The notes beneath the pieces are model-generated. The model did not search any database and was not told the DNA's origin. It saw only the letters and a program-made list of their open reading frames with translations. A DNA stretch of 64,000 nt, from contig CM035161.1 in the NCBI GenBank assembly GCA_020205615.1, forward strand, positions 3,774,526-3,838,525. Reading direction: 5' to 3'. The DNA is from Panax quinquefolius (lineage: Eukaryota; Streptophyta; Magnoliopsida; Apiales; Araliaceae). Every line of letters begins with the position of its first letter. The first letter of the stretch is position 1. Positions 10,321 to 22,400 of the stretch are shown piece by piece. The position numbers and the translations under genes were made by a program.

Positions 10321-13300
10321 TTACACTGAATCTACTGCCTCAACCTGTTGCCGAGCAAGATATTTCTCCCTTCTTTCTTTCTGAATAGAAAAATAAAATA
10401 AGTAATAATTAGAGGACGGTTATTGGAGGATATTCCAAAGATCAACCATTTCAAATACTCGCTTTTATCTCAAACTAGATAGGGTAGGCTGAAAATGAAT
10501 CTAAAACAGAGTTCACTACGACTTGGTACATATATTCTGCTGACACGGCAATAATTCATTCAGATATCCCAAGCTGTTCTGCTTTTTTCCGTCAAAACTG
10601 GCAGATAGTAACTTCTAAAAAAATTTGATGCAGGCCTTCAATATTGTCTTCATAACATAAAGTACAAAAGATATGGCTCTATAACAAACATGAGAATACC
10701 ATGACATCCTTCTAGTATATAATTACTCCCTCCGTTCCTTAATACAAGTCGTTTTAGAGAAATATTTTTGTTCCTTAATATAAGTCGTTTGAGAATTTCA
10801 AGTAAGCATTAATTGCTTAGTTTCCAATATTACCCCAAGTATTAAATGTAACTTTGGTTCTCTCACTATTTTTTGTCCAATAAATAATAAACGGGAGAAG
10901 GTTCAAAAATGCCCCTGACTTTTACCGCGATGACTACCGAGCACCCTATACTGTCCAAAAATACCCCTAACGTTACATTTTTGGGTCGCCCGTGCCTCTG
11001 GCGTTAACAGAAGACAAACGGGGTTAAATTTTCGCTGACGTGGCTGACACATGGAGGCTTAAAAAGAAAAGGTTCAAAAATGCTCTTGACATATGTAAAT
11101 GTCATTTAATCAAAACAAAAAAAAATACTAAAATTCAAAATAAAAAAAACATAACATATTTACATCATTTAATCAAAATACTAAAATTCAAATTATTTTG
11201 TTAACTAATCAAAAAAACTAATTAAATAAAATAAGTTGTATAACATATTTACATCATTTAATTAAAATACTAAAATTCAAAACATAACATATTTACATCA
11301 AATACTAATTAAAAAAAAAATACTAAAATACTAATTAAGAAAATACTAAAATACTAAAAAAATCAAATTAAAAAATACTAAAATACTAAAATTCAAATTA
11401 TTTTGCTATTATTACTTATTAGGCCTCTTGTTATGCAAGAAGTCCTACATTTAAAAATATTGTTACACGAGCACATTAATTAGTTGCACATCTATATTAT
11501 AAAGCGTTCAAATTTTTTTTTAATTATTTTTGGTGTAACTGAATCGCACCTTATATCTTATTATTTTTATTATTAATTTCTTATCCTACATGGATTCAAT
11601 GTACTAGAGTTTGAATCATCACAACAATCTGTTCTCTTTTTGTTTCCCTATTTTTTTTCCATTTGTAATTTATTTGTCACATAATTTTATTTTATGTTTG
11701 TTTTTCTTCTGCATTTTTTTTTCTCACGTGCGTGGAGACTAGTTATTAATTAAGAGATAAAAATAATAATCGTCTTTTAGAAAATGTGTCAGTATTTTTT
11801 ATTTTTATATTTTATTCTTTTATTTCTATTTTTACTCTTCCGCTCTCATAATTTCTTTTCCTTTAACTCTTCTTTATTTTATATTTTTTAAACACATTTA
11901 GTGTGTGTGTCAAATCAAATTAAAAAAATATTAATGATGTAATTTGAATTTTGTTGTTTTGATTAATTAACAAAATAATTTGAATTTTAGTATTTTAGTA
12001 TTTTTTAATTTGATTTTTTAGTATTTTCTAATTAGTATTTTAGTTTTTTTAATTTGATTTTTTTTGGTATTTTTTTAATTAGTATTTTAGTATTTTTTTA
12101 ATTAATATTTGATGTAAATATGTTATGTTTTGAATTTTAGTAATTTAATTAAATAATGTAAATATGTTATACAACTTATTTTATTTAATTAGTAGTTTTG
12201 ATTAGTTAACAAAATAATTTGAATTTTAGTATTTTGATTAAATGATGTAAATATGTTATGCTTTTTTTATTTTGAATTTTAATATTTTTTTTGTTTTGAT
12301 TAAATGACATATTTACATATGTCAGGGGCATTTTTGAACCTTTTCTTTTTAAGCCTCCATGTGTCAGCCACGTCAGCGAAATTTTAACCCCGTTTGTCTT
12401 CTGTTAACGGCAGGGGCACGGACGATTCAAAAAATGTAACGTTAGGGGTACTTTTGAACAAAAAAAAAGTATAGGGTGCTCGGTAAACATCGCGATAAAA
12501 GTTAAGGGCATTTTTGAACCTTCTCCCAATAATAAACTCTTCTTCCAATACAAGGGCAATATAGACAATTGATATTATAGTTAATGCTATACAATCATTA
12601 CCTTAATACTTGTGCACAACCCTAAAACGACCTATATTAAGGAACGGAGGGAGTATAATATAAGAACACTTACCCATTCGTCTATGACAAGACCTTCCCC
12701 AACAACTCGCGGGCCAGTATCGGCTGGAGGTTTCTTGTGTGTTTCCAGAGCAGCCTCAGCTTCGGCCAAATGGCGTTTTAGTTTTTCTAGTGCCTGAACG
12801 TTGTCCATTGCAAACATAGTACCTTAACATTAAATATCATGGAAAATAAAAACAACAAGCTTCTGACTTACAGGATTAGAGCGCTCTGCATCCAAGAAAA
12901 CAACACGCAAAACCCGCTCAACAACTACCTGATCCTTTTGTTCATCAAACTGAGTGAAAAAATTAAAGAAATAATTACGTCTGCACTTATCAACCACCCT
13001 GACTACCATTAGATACAACTATACTATTCACAAGCAATTAACCAAAGGCAAATAAAAAGATTTCCATATTATATAATTTTTAAACAATAAATTCAGAAAT
13101 ATTGCAACAGACAAATCCAAATACACGGTGGCACAAAGAGAGCATATGTAACTAATAACTTCATTCATAACACATGGAAGCACGTGTTCTTAGTGTTGAG
13201 AGCAGTGATACAAATAAGATTGATGAATAAACATTTCCCCTCAGAAAGCTCCTGATTTGGCCCTTAAGTGCCATAAAAGCTTCAACAAGCTTATGAAGCA

Positions 13301-16300
13301 AAGTATGACCAGAGATATTAACTACATTGGGCAGTAGAAAAATAGCAATAGGATGAGTTTGTAAACCTCACAAACTTGTAGTTGTACTTTTGAATTGACA
13401 TCACATGAACTTATGGTAACTTAAAACTTTTCTTCCCACACGCGCTTTAGATAACTCATTCTATCCTTCTATCGGTACCAAAATGGACGGCAATGCAATA
13501 ACTTGTATCATTATTCTTCTGTAACACTTCTATTTTAAGGATGTCCACATTACTTCAGTACACAAGTTCTTTGTCAGGGGGCTTTCAATAAAGAGAATGA
13601 CCATGCGTCATCCTGCTCGTTAAACTTCAACCGTGTTATCCTAACCTCATACGTGGTATTAATAGAAGATTTAGGAAGCAAAAGGAAGCAAATCCCATTG
13701 AAACAACATATGATATCTAACTAGAAAACTTAGAGAAAGAAACTAAGTGTGATTGTAATCATACATATCATATAGCTACCAAAATAATGTATACAGAAGT
13801 AGAGGACAGCCAATAATTTCATATTAACTTTTAGCCATGATCACCGTCTTATAGAAAACATAAAAACCAAAAAACTCACCAACTCAGGTACATAATCCAC
13901 TCCTGTTTTCACCTTCAGACTCATGATCTTGAACTTCACCTTGCTCTTCTGATCTGACTGCTTTTCATTATTTTCTGGCAGCTCCACAAACTTGAACACT
14001 GCAGAGCACATTCAATTGAATGGGACTAGGATAAGAAAGAAACAAAAGGCGGCATAACCTAGATAATTAATAACCTCAACATGCTTCCAACTATATTATG
14101 TACAAAATACAAAACTTGATGACACAAATATGTAAGCAATTAAGTACGTGATATTTACCTGTAGCAATGAGGCTTTCACCAGGTGCAAGAATTCCTCCTG
14201 GAGGTCGCATGTAACAGCTCTTTGGTGCTGTAGTTTGAAACTACAGCACACAATAAACGATGTTTTAGTGAAGAAATTTCGCAATCATTTGATGATAAAA
14301 GGATTTTGATTAGTTCTATGGTCAACAGTCAACTAAAATGTGATTCACTTAACACTGTATACATATTTATCAACAAATATTGTTAATATCAAGGATTACA
14401 ATAGAAAGAAAAAAATGTAGCAAAAACTCTTGCACTTCATTTGGAGATGAATTGACGGTAAATAAAATAAATAAATGTAAAGAATTAGAACTTTTACCGA
14501 CAGTTCATAATCACTTAGTTTAGCATCATAGAGGATATAAAAGCTTTGGCAAAATATGTATAATTGGAGTGTGTTCATCAACATGAGGTTTGAATACTCC
14601 CTCTGTTCCTAAATAACTGATGCTTAAGCACACAAATTAGGAAAGTATTTAATATTTTAAAACATTCCTAATATACCCTTAATTAATACCCTATTAAATT
14701 ATTTATCTCCACCATTACTCCACAACTTTATAATTTCTTCAAATGTTACTCCATTAAAAATTATTTCCCACCAAAAAAAATTTCCTGTGTAATATATGCT
14801 TTCCGCCCAAAAAAAACAAAACTAAAATTTCCCACCAAAATTTTGATACATTAAACAAGTTCTGTAATCTTATTCAAGTTAAAACAACATTAACATGGCT
14901 CCAAAGAAAAGTCGAATCCCCTTGGTTGAAATAGATCTAAATGTTGACTTAACACCTTCTGAAATTGACAATGGAGATGAACAGCAAGAGGAAGCAGAAA
15001 TTCATTTTTCAGATCTTAATGTTGATGCAGAAGATTTGGGCTTTAAAACAAATTTCTTGAAGTAATGTTAAATGGAGTATAGTTCAAAAAATATGAAACA
15101 TCAACCTTGGAAAAGAGAAAGAGTGAAAAATAATTAAGGTGAGTATTAATGAAGCTAATAATGACAAGGGTAAAATTGGAAAAAAGGTAATAAAAACATA
15201 TTGGTTTCTTAAAACATCAAATATTTTGGAACAAAACCAATCTTCTAAAACATCAGTTATTTAGGAACAGTGGGAGTAACAAAAAAAAACTGATATTTTC
15301 ACAACATTTTTTGATATTTCCACCATAAAAATGTCGCTATAGATATATAACGACGGTAAAAAACATCGCTATAGATCCTGATCTATAGCGACGGTTTTAC
15401 TGTGGAAATATCATTTTCTGTTGTGGATTTATCAGTTTCCTAACAAATATAGTGTTGGGAATAAAAATAAATAAATAAAGGTGGGGGAGAAGAAGACAAA
15501 ATTCTTACCAAAGGCCCTTTATATTTTATACCACCAATATTGGCGGCTTTTTTTTTTTTTTTTACTTTAAAAGATCTGGGTTTGTTTTCACTAAGAAGAC
15601 TTACAACTTTCTTTGCCTTTCACTATCCTTTCCTTGATCCACATTATATTTCTGCTTCCCATTTATGTTTAATTTTATGCCCAATATATATGGTCAAATT
15701 ATAATAGATATTATGATTTATTATCTCAAATTTACCCCGTGTATAAAGAGTGTGTATGCATACTATCCACAGATTGCTGCATCAGTCAAAAGTACACACA
15801 TAATTAGCAAAAGGGATAGAAATGGATTAAAATAGTGAATACCTTAAAAGCAACATGAGACCTGCTCGCGTTCTTAATCCTAACAGCACTTCTCGCCTGT
15901 TTACCTGGTTCATCTTCAACACCCAACGCACAACACAAGCAAATAAACAAACAAACAGTCAGCTTAAATTAGGGAGAAGAGAGAAACTTGAACTGAATTA
16001 TATTCATCTTTAATTAACCAACAAATTATTGATTGCAAGCCGGTAGAGAAGATGGTGTAATAAAATGAAGTCAACTAAAAAGTACGCACAGGGGAAGTAG
16101 AGAGTATTAGCAGGATCAAACCGGAGCCTACGCCTGGCCGGAAGGAGCGACCTCGCTACTGAAGATACTTTATTACCGGAACGGCGAGGGTTCAATTCGA
16201 CGCTGCTGTGCTGGCTAGGAGTGAGGTTATGCGTAGAGGAAGAGGAGGAAGAAACATTTCCAGACTGCCAGAAAGTACAAAGATTCCAGAGTTTTCCTTC

Positions 16301-16333
16301 GGAGTGAGAACGGTGGTCGTTGGGTATTGCCAT
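10321..16333 (-). CDS. Plant VAP / MSP-domain protein (PVA4/MAMI type), seven exons
   Basis: Exons in gene order: 16333-16090, 15913-15843, 14240-14159, 13998-13880, 12949-12872, 12793-12674, 10380-10321. All introns are GT-AG and the coding total is 774 bp, giving 257 residues. Residues 1-65 are a polar serine-rich leader, with SSVARSLLPARRRLRFDPA next. The MSP domain follows (SAVRIKN, FQTTAPKSCYMRPPGG, VFKFVELPENN, KVKFKIMSLKV, RVVFLDAE). A short helix (EKLKRHLAEAEAALE) and the tail GEGLVIDEW-KERREKYLARQQ close it. This is the layout of the Arabidopsis PVA41-43/MAMI group. VAPs tether the ER to other membranes by binding FFAT motifs. No membrane anchor is visible here. An in-frame ATG 10 codons upstream (16363) exists, but MAIPNDH fits relatives better. 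Introns 2 and 6 carry transposons. The copia LTR begins 95 bp upstream of the ATG. Confidence 0.93.
10726..12653. mobile_element. Stowaway-like MITE, split by a later insertion
   Basis: The ends are inverted copies beginning CTCCCTCCGTTCCTTAATA, with about 30 of the first 34 bases paired, flanked by TA on both sides as for Tc1/mariner-type MITEs. Without the nested element at 10893-12527 and one target copy it would be about 280 bp. A second partial copy of the terminal motif (GTTCCTTAATATAAGTCG) lies near 10770. It sits in intron 6 of the VAP gene. Confidence 0.85.
10893..12527. mobile_element. Foldback Mutator-like (MULE-type) element nested in the MITE
   Basis: The ends are GGGAGAAGGTTCAAAAATGC and its inverted copy, with inverted repeats longer than 200 bp at high identity that then continue, AT-rich and weaker, to roughly 500 bp arms around a loop near 11400-11930. 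A perfect 10 bp direct repeat AATAATAAAC flanks it (10883-10892 and 12528-12537). Long terminal inverted repeats with a 9-10 bp target duplication point to the Mutator superfamily. No transposase is present. It is transcribed as part of VAP intron 6. Confidence 0.85.
14597..15276. mobile_element. Mariner/Stowaway-type element, 680 bp, in VAP intron 2
   Basis: The termini are inverted copies of CTCCCTCTGTTCCTAAATAA extended to about 26 bp with one mismatch, flanked by TA on both sides. The TIR resembles plant mariner-like elements. It contains a short acidic ORF (14895-15065), possibly the remains of a transposase start. It is likely a deletion derivative. Confidence 0.8.
14895..15065 (+). pseudogene. 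Small acidic ORF inside the mariner-like element
   Basis: ATG to TAA gives 56 residues: a short basic start (MAPKKSR) followed by an acidic stretch with two DLNV repeats (IDLNVDL and SDLNVDAED). Plant mariner-like transposases often begin with a poorly conserved acidic leader, so this may be a relic of one. No DNA-binding or DDD motif follows. It lies antisense within VAP intron 2 and has no known role. Confidence 0.35.
15300..15425. mobile_element. Small palindromic MITE in VAP intron 2
   Basis: CACAACATTTTTTGATATTT at the left pairs with the inverted right end (CACAACAGAAAATGATATTT), and the interior GTCGCTATAGAT pairs with ATCTATAGCGAC. The 126 bp unit is therefore almost one hairpin. No clear target duplication was found. 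The superfamily is uncertain; the terminus resembles CACTA-derived MITEs. Confidence 0.65.
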
Positions 16334-16428
16334 GAATATGGCGGTTTCCCCGGAATTAAACACACAAAACCCTTTTTAGAGAAGTTTGATTTGACGTCCG
16401 TAACCCTTTTTTATGTTTACTAGCTGTT
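16334..16428 (-). promoter_or_regulatory. Truncated upstream region of the VAP gene
   Basis: Only 95 bp separate the VAP start codon from the first base of the copia LTR. This is enough for part of a 5' untranslated region but not a normal plant promoter. Original upstream sequence should resume after the copia 3' LTR, near 61184. Confidence 0.5.
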
Positions 16429-16659
16429 TGTTATAAAATTATACACCGGATGTGTAAATACATTCTTACTCATATACTTATATTCTTACTTTTATCAGAA
16501 TTAATTTTAAAAGTTTTGTAATTATTTTTATTTGAAATTCTATTGGGCCTTTATTATTTTTGTACTATAGTAGCATTATAAAGAGGAATTAGAGTATATA
16601 CAATTAAGCCCGCTTTCTTCTTTAATCATCATATTATTATTTTTTATAATATGTTATCA
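16429..16659 (+). repeat. Copia 5' LTR
   Basis: It matches the 3' LTR over the start (TGTTATAAAATTATACA), the middle (GTAGCATTATAAAGAGGA, ATATACAATTA) and the end (TTAATCATCAT), with substitutions and a deletion of about 70 bp. It ends near TGTTATCA at 16659. The divergence suggests an old insertion. No convincing primer binding site follows. Confidence 0.7.
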
Positions 16660-16757
16660 TTTCTCTAATATTTCTATAGTTTCATCTTTTCAAAACTCAA
16701 AGATCCAATTTTCGGATGCTTCACTGAAAAATATAAAGAAAAGTTATGTATATCTCC

Positions 16758-17278
16758 ATATGGGAAGTTCATCGATCCTTTAGACATTTTAATATCTACA
16801 TCTTTGACTTGTAATGATGAAAAAGCATGTCGATTGACTAAATAACTTTATTATTCGAATATGAAAGTCATTAATTAATGTGGATGGGATCATATAAGGC
16901 CTGAGATTGAATTCAAATGGATCGGTATCTACATCGACTTGTAATGATGAAAAAGCATAATATACATTAATGTGGATGATCATTATCGGTGACCAAAGCG
17001 GTGGATAAACTACAATGCGATTCGGCGGGACCCATCGAGAAAAAGGGGGTGTGTCGGGTAGTAGTGGGTGTACGCGGTAATTGACGAAAGAAGGTATAAC
17101 TTAGCGAGGAAGTCTTCACCAAGAGAGTGCGTTTTCATACACTTCATCATTCGAGAATCACATACACACGAAGAAATTATCATTTTCTCTTGATCTCTAT
17201 ACACTTTAAGCGATATAGCCTCGTTTTCGATAAACCTTGTGAATTCATATCTTGACTCTCACGCTTTGAGCTATCCCC
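16758..17278 (+). repeat. Tat element 5' LTR (internally deleted)
   Basis: From GATCCTTTAGACATTTTAAT onward it parallels the 3' LTR to the final CTATCCC. The first part corresponding to 27050-27210 is mostly missing. A block around TCTACATC-GACTTGTAATGATG is repeated (about 16794-16825 and 16928-16958). Confidence 0.75.
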
Positions 17279-18110
17279 GTGGAACCCGTGCCGTCGAGCT
17301 TGTGGTGTTTATTGTGTTTACGTTCTGCGGGATCGGGGCGTTTTACGTGATTGGGGCGTGACAAAAGATCTTAGCGTTAACATTGGCGCTTTAGAAGGAG
17401 GGGTTTTCAATCACAATTGTTTAAATTTACTTGAAAGATGATGAGGAGTAGAGATGGTACCGGAAGAGGCGAGCGATGGTACATTAGTTCATCAACGCCT
17501 CGTATTTGATAAAGGATCGCTTTAGTCCTTCTAAAAGTGCTTTCGTGAAACACGACTTCTAAACCTGACTTCGGAAGAACTTCGTCAGAAGATCCGTGGT
17601 GGAGTCGAAGCGGAAGTTAGTTTTCAGCGATGACCGATAAGGCGTGATCCCCATCGAGGAGCGGGTAGAAGGTTCGTGAGCCGGGACTCATCGTAGAAGT
17701 GGTCGAAGACGAGCTACCAAGTTGGCGAGGATGGCGGACGAAGCGAGATAAGGCTTTGGAGGTTACTGTTAAAACAAAGGAAGATATAAGCCGAAACGGA
17801 TGCTTGGTGAATGAGTTGAGGAATGAAGCATCTAGCCATATTCATTAGAAAGGCGGAGTAGGCATAAGGAGGTACCCGTCGGAAGGGTAAGGGCCGGAAC
17901 ATTACATGCATGTGTGCAGGGATCATTCTCGCATGATGGGAGGAGATCGAGAAGCGAGAACACCTTTGGCTTCGAAGAAGCGCAGCGTGATCGTGGGATC
18001 GATTCATCGCGACGATGAAAGAGCGAAGAAGCGGTCGAAAGAAATTGTGCGAAAATCAGAAGAGGAGAATCTGAAATCTGGCCGATTCTCATCGTGAGGA
18101 TGAGATTATG
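17279..18110 (+). other. Tat element leader, no clear coding
   Basis: Sequence between the 5' LTR and recognisable gag. It begins with the candidate primer binding site, then shows no protein I recognise. Open stretches on the minus strand here (17714-18349) have no family likeness. Confidence 0.5.
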
Positions 18111-18349
18111 CGACCTAATAAATCGAAAGTCCATGAAGGCGATGAATCGGCGAGGAAAGGTCGATCCATTCCAAACCTAACGTCGCCCGGGAGAGGAGAT
18201 CTCATCCTGACCCGAAGGTGTTGATTTTTAGTAAGGAGTTGAAAGAACTCAAAAAACAATTGGTTTGAGGTCAGCGGAGAAGGATACTTACGGAAAGAAG
18301 GCGTCCCTTTTTCCTCTGATATTCTCAAGGAGAAGGCGGATGTTACCAA

Positions 18350-19250
18350 AAAGTTGCCTCGTATGGAAAGCTATGATGGGTCGGGAGATCCTTATGATCG
18401 TAGTCGAGCGTTTGGCCAACTAATGGATTACTATGACTTTCTTGATCTTTGCTAAGTGTCACACTTTTGTCACTACTTTGAGAAAAGGCGGCGGGAGCGG
18501 TGGATGGGGACTTTACCATCGGATTCTATCTCCTCGTGGGTGAACTTTGTGATAAGTTCCATGCGCGTTTTGGAAGCAACCAGAAGAAGGGAAAGCTTCT
18601 GAGGCTCTTTAGCCTGGTCCGTGATTTTACCATAGAATCCTTAGGCGATATGTAAAGAGGTTTAGGGAAGCGGTCGGACGGTGTCCGATCTTAATGATCT
18701 TCAATTTGTTGGTTTGTTCGAGAATGGGCTAGATCTGGTTAAATCGGAGAAGTTGGTAAAGAAATTGATGTTTCACCATCCAGAAAAGCCTAGCGAAGCC
18801 TTGATAAAGGCGGAGGGCTATATTGTTGTAGAAGAGGCTATGAATAGTTTGAAAAATCCTTCTTTGAGCCAATTAAAGGAGGTAGATATTCCCAAGGCGA
18901 TGTTGATCAAAGAAGAGTGGGAGGATACAACGAGGCGGAAGGTAGTTCGAAAGAAGTGCGGTAACTTCATGGCGACAAAGCGTGATCGTACACTGTTTCT
19001 ACCGAAGGTTAATAAGGTTTACACCCGATTGAATCTGAAAGATCGATAATTTTGGATCAAATCGAAACCGACCTTTCTTTGAACCACCTCGTGATAATTA
19101 CAAAAGCGGGACACAGCGACCCTCATGAAATATTGTGGTTATCATCAAATTGCTTTGGTCATGACACTAATGAGTGTTGTAATTTAAAGGATTTTGTAGA
19201 GTAAGATTAAAAGCGACTTGGCGATTGATATGTGGTGAGAAGAATGATGT
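18350..19250 (+). pseudogene. Tat element gag
   Basis: Broken-frame similarity to a retrotransposon Gag domain starts with RMESYDGSGDPYD and runs through a DSISSWVNF block. A long open part at 18681-19049 then includes VSDLNDLQFVGLFENGLDLV. A zinc-knuckle-like stretch (YCGYHQ, GHDTNEC, LKDF) lies around 19125-19200. Gag builds the virus-like particle. Several frameshifts and stops make it non-functional as written. Confidence 0.75.
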
Positions 19251-19479
19251 CGAAATTCGACAAGTTATCAATCGTCTTTATTCAAGCGGTTCAATCTGCT
19301 TTATTCAAAATGCTCCAACACCACCACCAAGGCAAGTCGTTGATGTAATAAGCGGGTGGAGTGCATTGGGAAGTTAGTAGGGAAAAGAGGAGGTCTTATC
19401 TTGATTCGATCATATCGATGTGAATCTTTACTACGAAGATTGTGAGGCCTTTTCGAGAACCAGATTATATCATTTACGG

Positions 19480-22400
19480 ATCGGATTATCCTTGAGCCCA
19501 TCGAACCGCATGAAGGGGCATTGGTGATCACCAGGTATGAAGTAGGCTCGATGGACGTAAAAGCAGCGTGATGGTAGATAATGGATCTTGATGGACATTC
19601 TTTATGCCCATACTTTTCGGAGGATGCATCTCGATGGGCACAAAATGGAGGTTGGACGGGGAGCTCCTCTATATGGCTTGGCCCGGCGACGACCCGGTCA
19701 AAGTGGCGAGCCTTTATTGAACTCCTGTTATCTTGGCCGCGGCCCCTCGGCGGTGGAGATAACACCTAAATTTTATGTTGTGCATGTGGATTGACTTCTG
19801 GCGCCATTTTGGGAAGACCTACATTGTGACTCTTATTTGTGACTTCCATCCACATTTCAAAATCAAATTCCCAGCGTAGCGTGGAGTAGGTGAAGTGATG
19901 GGTGATTTAGACTGGCGGCGATGTTATCGAAACTACATTATTTAAATCCGGAATGGGGTTAGTAAGCGAGAAAAAGGCGATGGCAATTGAGATCGAACCC
20001 TTCAAGGCGCGACTCGAAACCCTTGGTAATCCTGCTTTGGGGGAGACGAGAGAGATTGAGTTGGTGGTCGGAAAAGCCGGACAAAGACGGTGAGGATTGG
20101 TTGGTCTGCGAGAACCTCTTGGACACATCTTATGGAACTCTTGCGATGTTATGTTGATATTTTTGCATAGAACCCTGAGGACATGCACAGAGTTAAGCCG
20201 GGAAGGTTCTTGAGCGTAAAATTTGGAGATAGATCCTTGAAGAGGCGGTTAAATCGAAAAGAAGCGGATATTTGCTCGAGGCGTCGAAAGATCATCGATG
20301 AAGAGGTTGCGAAATTAACTTTTGGTGACTTCATCTACGAGATTGATTACCACGAGTGGATAGCAAATGTAGTATTGGTGCGAAGCATAATGGAAAGTGG
20401 TGGGTGCGCATCGACTGCAAACCTCAACAAAGCTTTGTCAGAAGGACTTTATCCTCTGCCTCATATCGATCGACTCATCGATGCCACTTGGGTATGCATT
20501 ACTAAGTTTTATGGATGCTTTTTCGAGGTTATCATCAAATATCCATGTGCGAAAGAAGACATTCCAAAAAGCAGCGTTTATTACACTGCCGTTCGGTGTA
20601 TGCATACAAAAAAAATGACTTTTGGCCTCATTAATCTTTGGAGCTACCTACGAAGGATGATGAACTTCATATTCGATGGCGGTTTTGGGGAGGAACATGG
20701 AGGTTTATGTAGATGACATGATCGTGTGAAGAGTATCTGATTGAAGCATTTGGACGATCTGGAGGAGTGCTTTCAAACTATTCGTTATCGTCGATTAAAA
20801 CTTAACTTGAGCCAAATGTACTTTCGGCCTTGGTCTTTGGAAAGTTTACGGGTTATCTGGTCGATCGAAAGGGGCATCGAGGCCAATCGAGAGAAGATCC
20901 GGGCCATCCTTGACATGAAGACTCTCGGTCGTTCAAAGGCGTTCGTCGTCATTTGGTAGGATGCGGCTTTAAGGAGGTTAAATCGCCAATCTGCGAGAGA
21001 GATGTCTTCCTTTCTTTGACACATTAAAGGGACCAGAAGAATGCGAAGGCGTTCCGATGGACTTAGAATGTGAAGGCGCTTTCCAGGTATAAAGGCGTAT
21101 CATCTTGGCTCCTTTATTGGTAAAACTTTGTCCCAATGAGACTTTATATTTGTATCTTGCGGCAAGTTCCTTAGCGATTGGAAGCGATTTTGGTTCGGGA
21201 GATCGGTGGGAAGCGACATCCGGTCTATTACGTCGACGCGTCCTACGAGATCTTTGAAACCGGTATCGAAACATTGAGAAATTTGCCTTTGCTTTAATAA
21301 TTGCCGGTAAAAGCTTGGCGATATTTTCAAAATTCGACTCTGGTCATCTACGGATCGACCATTGAAGAAGGTGATGGGCAAACCCGAGAGGTCTCGGGCG
21401 GACTAGCGGCGTGGACTATGGAGTTATCGATTTTTTTATCGAGTATCGTCCCGAAGCGCCATCAAAGCCCAAGCCTGGGCGACTTTATGGTAGAATGCTT
21501 TCGTTCACCAAGCGAATCTTGCGAATTCTGGGCTGAATCTTCTAATCGGCGATGGTAGTTCTTGACGAATCGAGAAGGCGTGGGCGTTGTATGCGAGATG
21601 GATCTCTACGATGGCTTGTTAGTGGGCGAGAATTATTTTAATAAGCCGGAAGGATTCAAAGTCCGGCGAGCCATATCGATTCGGGTTTAAAGCAACGAAC
21701 AATGAAGTTTGAAATGCAAGCGGTGTTAGCGGTGTCCGATTAGCAAAAGAGTCTCGAAGTCAGCGATTAATTATCTATAGTGATTCTCGGTTGGTCGTTA
21801 AGCAATTTCGGGGAGATTATGAAGCTCGTGGAACCCGAATGATCAAATATCTGGCGAAATTAAGAAACCAACTTCAATTTTTTGCTTCGTCGAGTTTGAG
21901 TATAGGCGCGGCGACAATTCTCTTCTTAGATGCATTGTCGAAACTAGCCACTCTGAGATCTGAGATGTCTTTCATGGATCGGTGTATTTGGAAATTTCTG
22001 ACGGTAGAGTGTTGACGAAAGGCTATGTTGTGTATCGATAGAAACAATGTTGGATGACCCCTACATTGAGTATTTGGCGGATGGCGTCCTTCCTTCCGGA
22101 TCAAATGCTAGCAAAGAAGATCAATCTGAAAGTACTAATTTTAGTCTTATTGACGGGGATCTCTGTCGATTGGCATTTTCCTCACCATTATTGAAATGTT
22201 TGGCTCGTCCAAAATGAGTATATCTCTTCGGGAAGTTCATGAAGGGATTTGCGGTGATCATATGGTACGCCAGTCTCTTTGGCACATAAAAATACTTGAC
22301 AAGGTTACTATTGGTAAAACAATTTTCAAAGAAGCTACATCGTCGAAAATCTGAAAATGCCATTTCGATAGTCGGGTCCCATATCGACCCACCCGGAAGA

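Noticed and set aside
16208..16423. + strand open frame of 71 codons
   Set aside because: It is the shadow of VAP exon 1 on the opposite strand.
17375..17400. CATTGGCGCTTTAGAAGG as primer binding site of the Tat element
   Set aside because: It resembles the TTGGCGCC sites of some gypsy elements but lies about 100 bp beyond the LTR end set by the 3' LTR and its target duplication. TGGAACCCGTGCC at 17280 is better placed.
17714..18349. Three overlapping minus-strand open frames
   Set aside because: They lie opposite the Tat leader and gag start. The residues look random and no family was recognised.
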